Assembly: GCA_944990035.1 (NCBI GenBank)
Contig: CALYLX010000145.1
Span: 558,001-622,000, forward strand
Reading direction: 5' to 3'
From: Clitopilus passeckerianus
Lineage: Eukaryota > Basidiomycota > Agaricomycetes > Agaricales > Entolomataceae
DNA length: 64,000 nucleotides
Position numbers and translations under genes: made by a program. Below are positions 59,570 through 64,000 of this stretch, piece after piece. The notes beneath the pieces were generated by a model. It did not search any database and was not told where the DNA came from. It saw only the letters and a list, made by a program, of their open reading frames with translations. Within the stretch, counting starts at the first letter, position 1; each line of letters starts with the position of its first letter.

Positions 59570-60581
59570 AGTGCGGCTCTGGGAAGGAAAGACAGGTGCA
59601 CACATAGCCACTCTCAGTGGCCACTCATCCTGGGTCAATGCTGTCACATTCTCTCCCGATGGCACAAAACTTGCATCGGCATCCTGGGACAACACAGTGC
59701 GGCTCTGGGAAGGAAAGACAGGTGCACACATAGCCACTCTCAGTGGCCACTCAGATCGGGTCAATGCCATCGCATTCTCTCCCGATGGCACAAGACTTGC
59801 ATCGGCATCCGATGACAACACAGTGCGGCTCTGGGAAGGAAAGACAGGTGCACACATAGCCACTCTCAGTGGCCACTCAAATTGGGTCAAAGCTGTCGCA
59901 TTCTCTCCCGATGGCACAAGACTTGCATCGGCATCCGATGACAACACAGTGCGGCTCTGGGAAGGAAAGACAGGTGCACACATAGCCACTCTCAGTGGCC
60001 ACTCATCCTGGGTCAATGCTGTCACATTCTCTCCCGATGGCACAAAACTTGCATCGGCATCCTGGGACAACACAGTGCGGCTCTGGGAAGGAAAGACAGG
60101 TGCACACATAGCCACTCTCAGTGGCCACTCAGATCGGGTCAATGCTGTCACATTCTCTCCCGATGGCACAAAACTTGCATCGGCATCCTGGGACAACACA
60201 GTGCGGCTCTGGGACCGACAACACAATTCTTGCACTGTTTCTTTTGACACCCCCCTTACATCAATTCTCTCTGTTACATTCTTTCCCGACCATCCTCAAT
60301 CTCCTGCCGAAAGCGATATGTTTTTCAAACAACCCAACATATCTGTTCATCCCTTGTGTGCTCTGATAGCGGTACAGCGAGTGCACCCCCCTTTATTCGG
60401 CCTCATTGCCATGAAACTGTTACCCAACAATGAATGTATTACTGCTCCCATTTGCTGGTTCCCTCCGCATCTGGAAGTCCTCACCGTTTCGCTTGACCAT
60501 ACGGGCTCCTTAATAGCGGTTGGCTGTCGGGATGGAAACATCCTTCTTCTTGATATATCCTCAGTTTCTTTTGCTTTCTGA
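59570..60581 (+). pseudogene. NLR-B, displaced 3' part (WD40 repeats and C-terminus)
   Basis: The frame continues exactly from the ninth repeat ([16 protein letters not shown]) across the insertion. It encodes five more full WD40 repeats and the same C-terminal blade as NLR-A (SVTFFPDH...[22 protein letters not shown]...[12 protein letters not shown]). Without the element NLR-B would have 14 repeats. Two units carry [23 protein letters not shown] and two carry GHSDRV, pointing to block duplication. It has no start codon of its own, so it is probably silent unless transcribed from the LTR or spliced over the element. Confidence 0.9.
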
Positions 60582-62540
60582 ATTCTATTAATTACTGCCC
60601 AACTCTCATTCAGCATATGTATCTATAATGTTCCTCTACGTAAATATACCCAAGTTGTTGGCACTTTGGATCCGCGAACTTGCGCCCCGTTCGCTCCATC
60701 CCCCTCATCGTCTCATCTCACGGGCAAATGGATTTCGGATGCTCACAGCCCGCCGTGAACGTTCAGATATGAGGCTCTACCGGCCGGGCGTAGTGCCACA
60801 GTAATCGCTGCATACGGAAACCGTCTCGTCCTACATGAATTAGCTATGCGCGTTTCCCATCGGGTTCAGCAAAATTCGACGAACCGTATTCGATAGGCGA
60901 TTGCGACTGTTCAAGAGTGAGGAGTACCATGCAGAGGGAGCAAGACCAACAGAAGACCCAGAATCCTTAATTGTCTCAGAAGACGGGTCGAGCTGCCGAG
61001 TTCTCAGGATCGAGGGTCATCTCACCTGAAAAAATATACCATCAGACTATATGAGGAGGCCTATAGCAAATAACTTACATACATTTACTAAACCATAGGT
61101 TCGTTGCCGTCATGTCCTGTTGATGGTAAGAAGCTGGCGGAACCATGGCGATGAGACGGTAGAAGGCATCAAGGACCTGGATGCAAAGTTAGGAGATCAA
61201 ACATGAAAGGGTAGGCAGAAGAGCACGTACAATGGCGAGGTCAGTCCAGCAAGCTGACGATCATCTGGTAGTGACAACGGCATCCCAACTCGTCCACTTC
61301 CTCGGGCAAAATCATACGAGGTATCCTTCCCTGGTAAAAGTGGCCCAGACCAATCTTGACGTCCTCCAAAATCGTGGAAATCCCCAATTGAGGCACCGGC
61401 GAATACAAGCAAACTCAACTACGGGATGAATTCTGCGTCAGTAAGGACAGCGAGAACTATGAGATTCGTCAAAAATTTACCTCATACCCCGGCTTCGCAT
61501 TACGGGAGGAGTGGCTGATGTTTTGCGCTGACAATGGCTTATTCCCTCCAGATGGTATCTTGGGCCTTACGCAAGCGCGAGTACGAGAGGCTGCTTACAG
61601 GAGACTAGGTATCCTGTACATCCAAGACAAGGTTGATGAGGGGTTGTTCTCGTCATGCTAAGGGCGTAGTCCTCCAGCTACATCTGGTATTTGACGGGGA
61701 GGTACTTTCAATGCAAAAGATAAGAGCAGTCTGCACAGATGGCGCCCCGTACACCCACGCCAAGGTTGATGAAGGGTTTTGCTCGTCATGCCAAGGGCGT
61801 AGTCCCTCAGCTACATCTAGTGTTCGAGGGGGAGGAGTTGCATTCAATGCAGAAGATACAAGCAGCCTGTTAGCGCAAGGTCAGGATCCTGGGGCAAGTA
61901 GTGAGATCACGAAGAATTGGTACTAACCCACCTAGTATTTGTTGCTTGTCACCAGGTTGTTATAACCGCAACGCCATGTCGTCCATGTTGTCATTCTTCT
62001 GTTAACGATCCGATCTCAGGATACATAGAGCTCAGATACAATTAGAGGGAAGCGTACGCATATGACGGCCAGCCGAGCAGATAATCCAAGCCTTTGGGTT
62101 AACAGGGTCCGTGCGATGTCAATAGCGGAAACCCAAACTAGGAAGCCCCCTGAACCCATTGCGGCACTCTCAACTCCCTTCGTGATGAGGTGCTTTGCTG
62201 CTCACTCCGCGCGAAAACTTGAGGTAACTTGGTAGGCATGCCCGAACAGACCTCAGGACTCGGAGAGGGTGATATATAGGCTAGGGATAGGTTACAGCCA
62301 GGATCTGGAGATGTCAAACGGAGAGCAGGTTTCGAATGCGATAGGTAGATGTTGAAGCTTGAAGGAAGACCTACCAGTAAACAAGGTCAACAGGATGGTC
62401 AAGAAAGAGAAGCGAAGAGGAACACGAACTAGTATATAAGCCGCAGTCTCTCCCTCCACCGGAAACCGAGCTTGAAGTTGTTGAAGTCCATAGCAGAAAT
62501 AGAAGTGATTTGTTCCTCACCCCTACGTCATCAAATCAAG
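60582..62540. repeat. Duplicated non-coding flank downstream of NLR-B
   Basis: Counterpart of 42992-45842 with substitutions and indels. It includes R3, the third repeat-R copy (about 62120-62540). No open frame is conserved between the two copies, so I see no gene. Confidence 0.65.
61620..61870 (+). repeat. Two-unit tandem repeat (~135 bp)
   Basis: The unit AAGGTTGATGA(G/A)GGGTT...CTCGTCATGC(T/C)AAGGGCGTAGTC followed by an ACATCT(G/A)GT(A/G)TT segment occurs at about 61628 and again at about 61763. The NLR-A flank has a single counterpart near 44195, so the unit doubled after the segmental duplication. Confidence 0.65.
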
Positions 62541-62819
62541 TTGCCTCAACCTGGACGACATCTTTCAATCTCGCCCGGGAAATCCATTTTCCCTTTCCGT
62601 CTGTAGATGTGTACGACCATTGACCGAACCTTTACACCGAATGGAACTGATGTTTGTCTGACATCTGCAAAATCGAATGACTTCAAAGCTTCAATATCCA
62701 ATGTCCGTATCATTTTCTTCTTCTATACGTTCTAGCTGGGTATATAGGTGCAATAAATACTCTGTACTGTTCGCCAAAGCAATAAGCATCAAGTACGTAT
62801 TTCAAACAAGATACATACT
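62541..62819. other. 3' intergenic region next to DES1
   Basis: No gene seen. It is AT-rich and probably contains the DES1 polyadenylation region. Confidence 0.35.
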
Positions 62820-64000
62820 CTAGTCACTCTTGTCCGACTCAATCGCCTCATCCAAACCTTTCGACTCCTTATCCAACATCGCTTTCGCCTCCTTGCTCAA
62901 CCTCTTCGCGCGCGCAAAGATCCCAACTTCCTTATCCCGAATAAAGTTAACAATAACCATAGGCCACGACGGGTGCGAGGGTATATTATCGTAGAATTCC
63001 GGTGCCATTGCTCTGAGGGCAGGCAGGCGAGTCCATGGGATGGACGGGAAGTCATGATGTTCGTTATGGTATCCAACCTGTTCGCAGTCGTCAGCATAAA
63101 CTCAAAACAAGGTATGGAATGGGGCTTACGTTGTAAGCAAGAACGTTCAGTGGGCCGTAGTAACTATACGTCTCCTGCTCCAGACCATCCCAGAGATAGT
63201 GCTCAGCAATAAAGTGACCAGCACAGGGGTGCAAGCTTCCAGCGAAGAAGCTGCTAGCAATGAGGTAAATAAGAGGCTTGACACCAAATGTTTTGACGAG
63301 GATGTAGTCAAAGACGAGCTGTGCAGCGATGTTGAGGCCGTGCCACTTGGTCAGGCGTTGGGCGCGCACGAACGTGGGGCGGAGCGCGTAGAACAGGATC
63401 TGGAATGTACTAGGTTGTAGATAGGCTTGTCAGAAAAGTATGGTGGCAGGGCCTAGAATAGACTCACGCGAAGAATACCTTGCCGAGAACGTTGTTCAGG
63501 CAGAGAAGCTCCAGTCTCGTCGGAAGGTCGGTATCGATGCCGTCTTGGCCCATGAACTTGTGATGTTCAATATGATACCCCTATACACGTATGATGAATA
63601 TACGAGTAATCCGGAGGGAGGGCTGGGATGCATTACCTTGAAAGCTGCGGAATACGGAATTCCGATAGGCAAGTTCGCAAAAATCGCCAAAAGCTTGTTG
63701 GGCGCAACACCCTTGAACGCAAGATTATGCGTGATTTCGTGTATCGCGAGGAACAAGTTATGGTTGGCCGTGCCTCCAATAGCATACGCGCAAAGCAGGA
63801 AGAGAGGGGATAGAGGTGATGTATGGCGGAGGTATATCGCCAAGCTGATTTGCAGACTGACAACACCAAGTACGACGTATTTCGTCAGTGGTTCATGACC
63901 CATGAGTTTTGTCACCTGAAGAAGAAGAAAGAAAGGGCCTTGGTTAATATTTGGTGGACAGTAAATGTAGATAATGCAAGAATTGCCAGCGGGCTTACCT
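62820..64000 (-). CDS. DES1: Sphingolipid delta-4 desaturase (dihydroceramide desaturase), C-terminal part
   Basis: Partial: the 5' exon lies beyond the right edge, and a GTAAGC donor is visible at the last bases. Visible exons give VTKLMGHEPLTKYVVLG, membrane helices, and the three desaturase histidine boxes HEITH, HIEHHKFMG (near 63640-63490 across an intron) and GYHNEHHDFPSIPW (joined by an intron ending at 63079). The protein ends ...LDEAIESDKSD at 62820. It introduces the delta-4 double bond of sphingoid bases in the ER, a step toward fungal glucosylceramides. A truncated copy lies at 45843-45975, left by the tandem duplication. Confidence 0.93.

Overview
The window is nuclear DNA from a filamentous basidiomycete, most likely an agaricomycete. 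The genes carry many short (about 42-60 nt) GT-AG introns. The gene families fit this lineage: a FET3/FTR1 reductive iron-uptake pair, a CBM19-type secreted protein, a PARP-zinc-finger/lysine-rich chromatin protein, NACHT-WD40 (NLR-like) genes with near-identical WD40 repeats, and a chromodomain Ty3/Gypsy retrotransposon. I saw no prokaryotic signals and no tRNA, rRNA or CRISPR. Exon limits come from reading splice signals and frame continuity; no transcript or database evidence was available.

Left third (1-34 kb), ordinary gene-dense chromosome. In order: a partial unknown gene; a membrane-anchored 3-beta-hydroxysteroid dehydrogenase-like SDR; a secreted Gly/Tyr/His-rich protein; a secreted CBM19/mucin-like protein; an ASCH/PUA-like protein; and a large protein built from two tandem copies of a class I aminoacyl-tRNA-synthetase-like module. 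Next is the divergent FET3/FTR1 pair, whose shared promoter holds four perfect ATCWGATAA iron-GATA sites. Then come a C2H2 zinc-finger protein with a C-terminal RING, a DUF4336/MBL-like protein, the histone chaperone HIR1, a Dal5-type MFS transporter, a D-amino-acid oxidase, an SRPK-like kinase and a PARP-zinc-finger protein.

Right half (34-64 kb), a tandem segmental duplication. The ancestral order was KRS1 (class II lysyl-tRNA synthetase, +), NLR (+), DES1 (sphingolipid delta-4 desaturase, -). It is now KRS1 intact, NLR-A, 3' stub of DES1 fused to a 5'-truncated KRS1 pseudogene (junction near 45,975-46,036), NLR-B, DES1 intact (runs off the right edge). This is what a tandem duplication with breakpoints inside KRS1 and DES1 would leave: each housekeeping gene keeps one good copy and the NLR is doubled. 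NLR-A has 15 near-identical 42-residue WD40 repeats.

NLR-B is split inside its ninth WD40 repeat by a 7.2 kb Ty3/Gypsy chromovirus inserted in the opposite orientation. Its two 465-bp LTRs look identical and it is flanked by a 5-bp target duplication (AACAC). Removing the element and one TSD copy leaves the NLR-B frame open through 14 repeats. The element appears to use Tf1/sushi-type self-priming: the 11 nt at its PBS are complementary to the predicted 5' end of its own RNA, which lies 33 nt downstream of a TATA box in the LTR. It also has Cys/His-rich and coiled-coil-like reading frames after the integrase.

Caution: many frame breaks here (element gag and pol, the synthetase-like gene, the CBM19 gene) look like missing single bases, mostly in homopolymer runs. 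Assembly error should be excluded before calling these genes dead.
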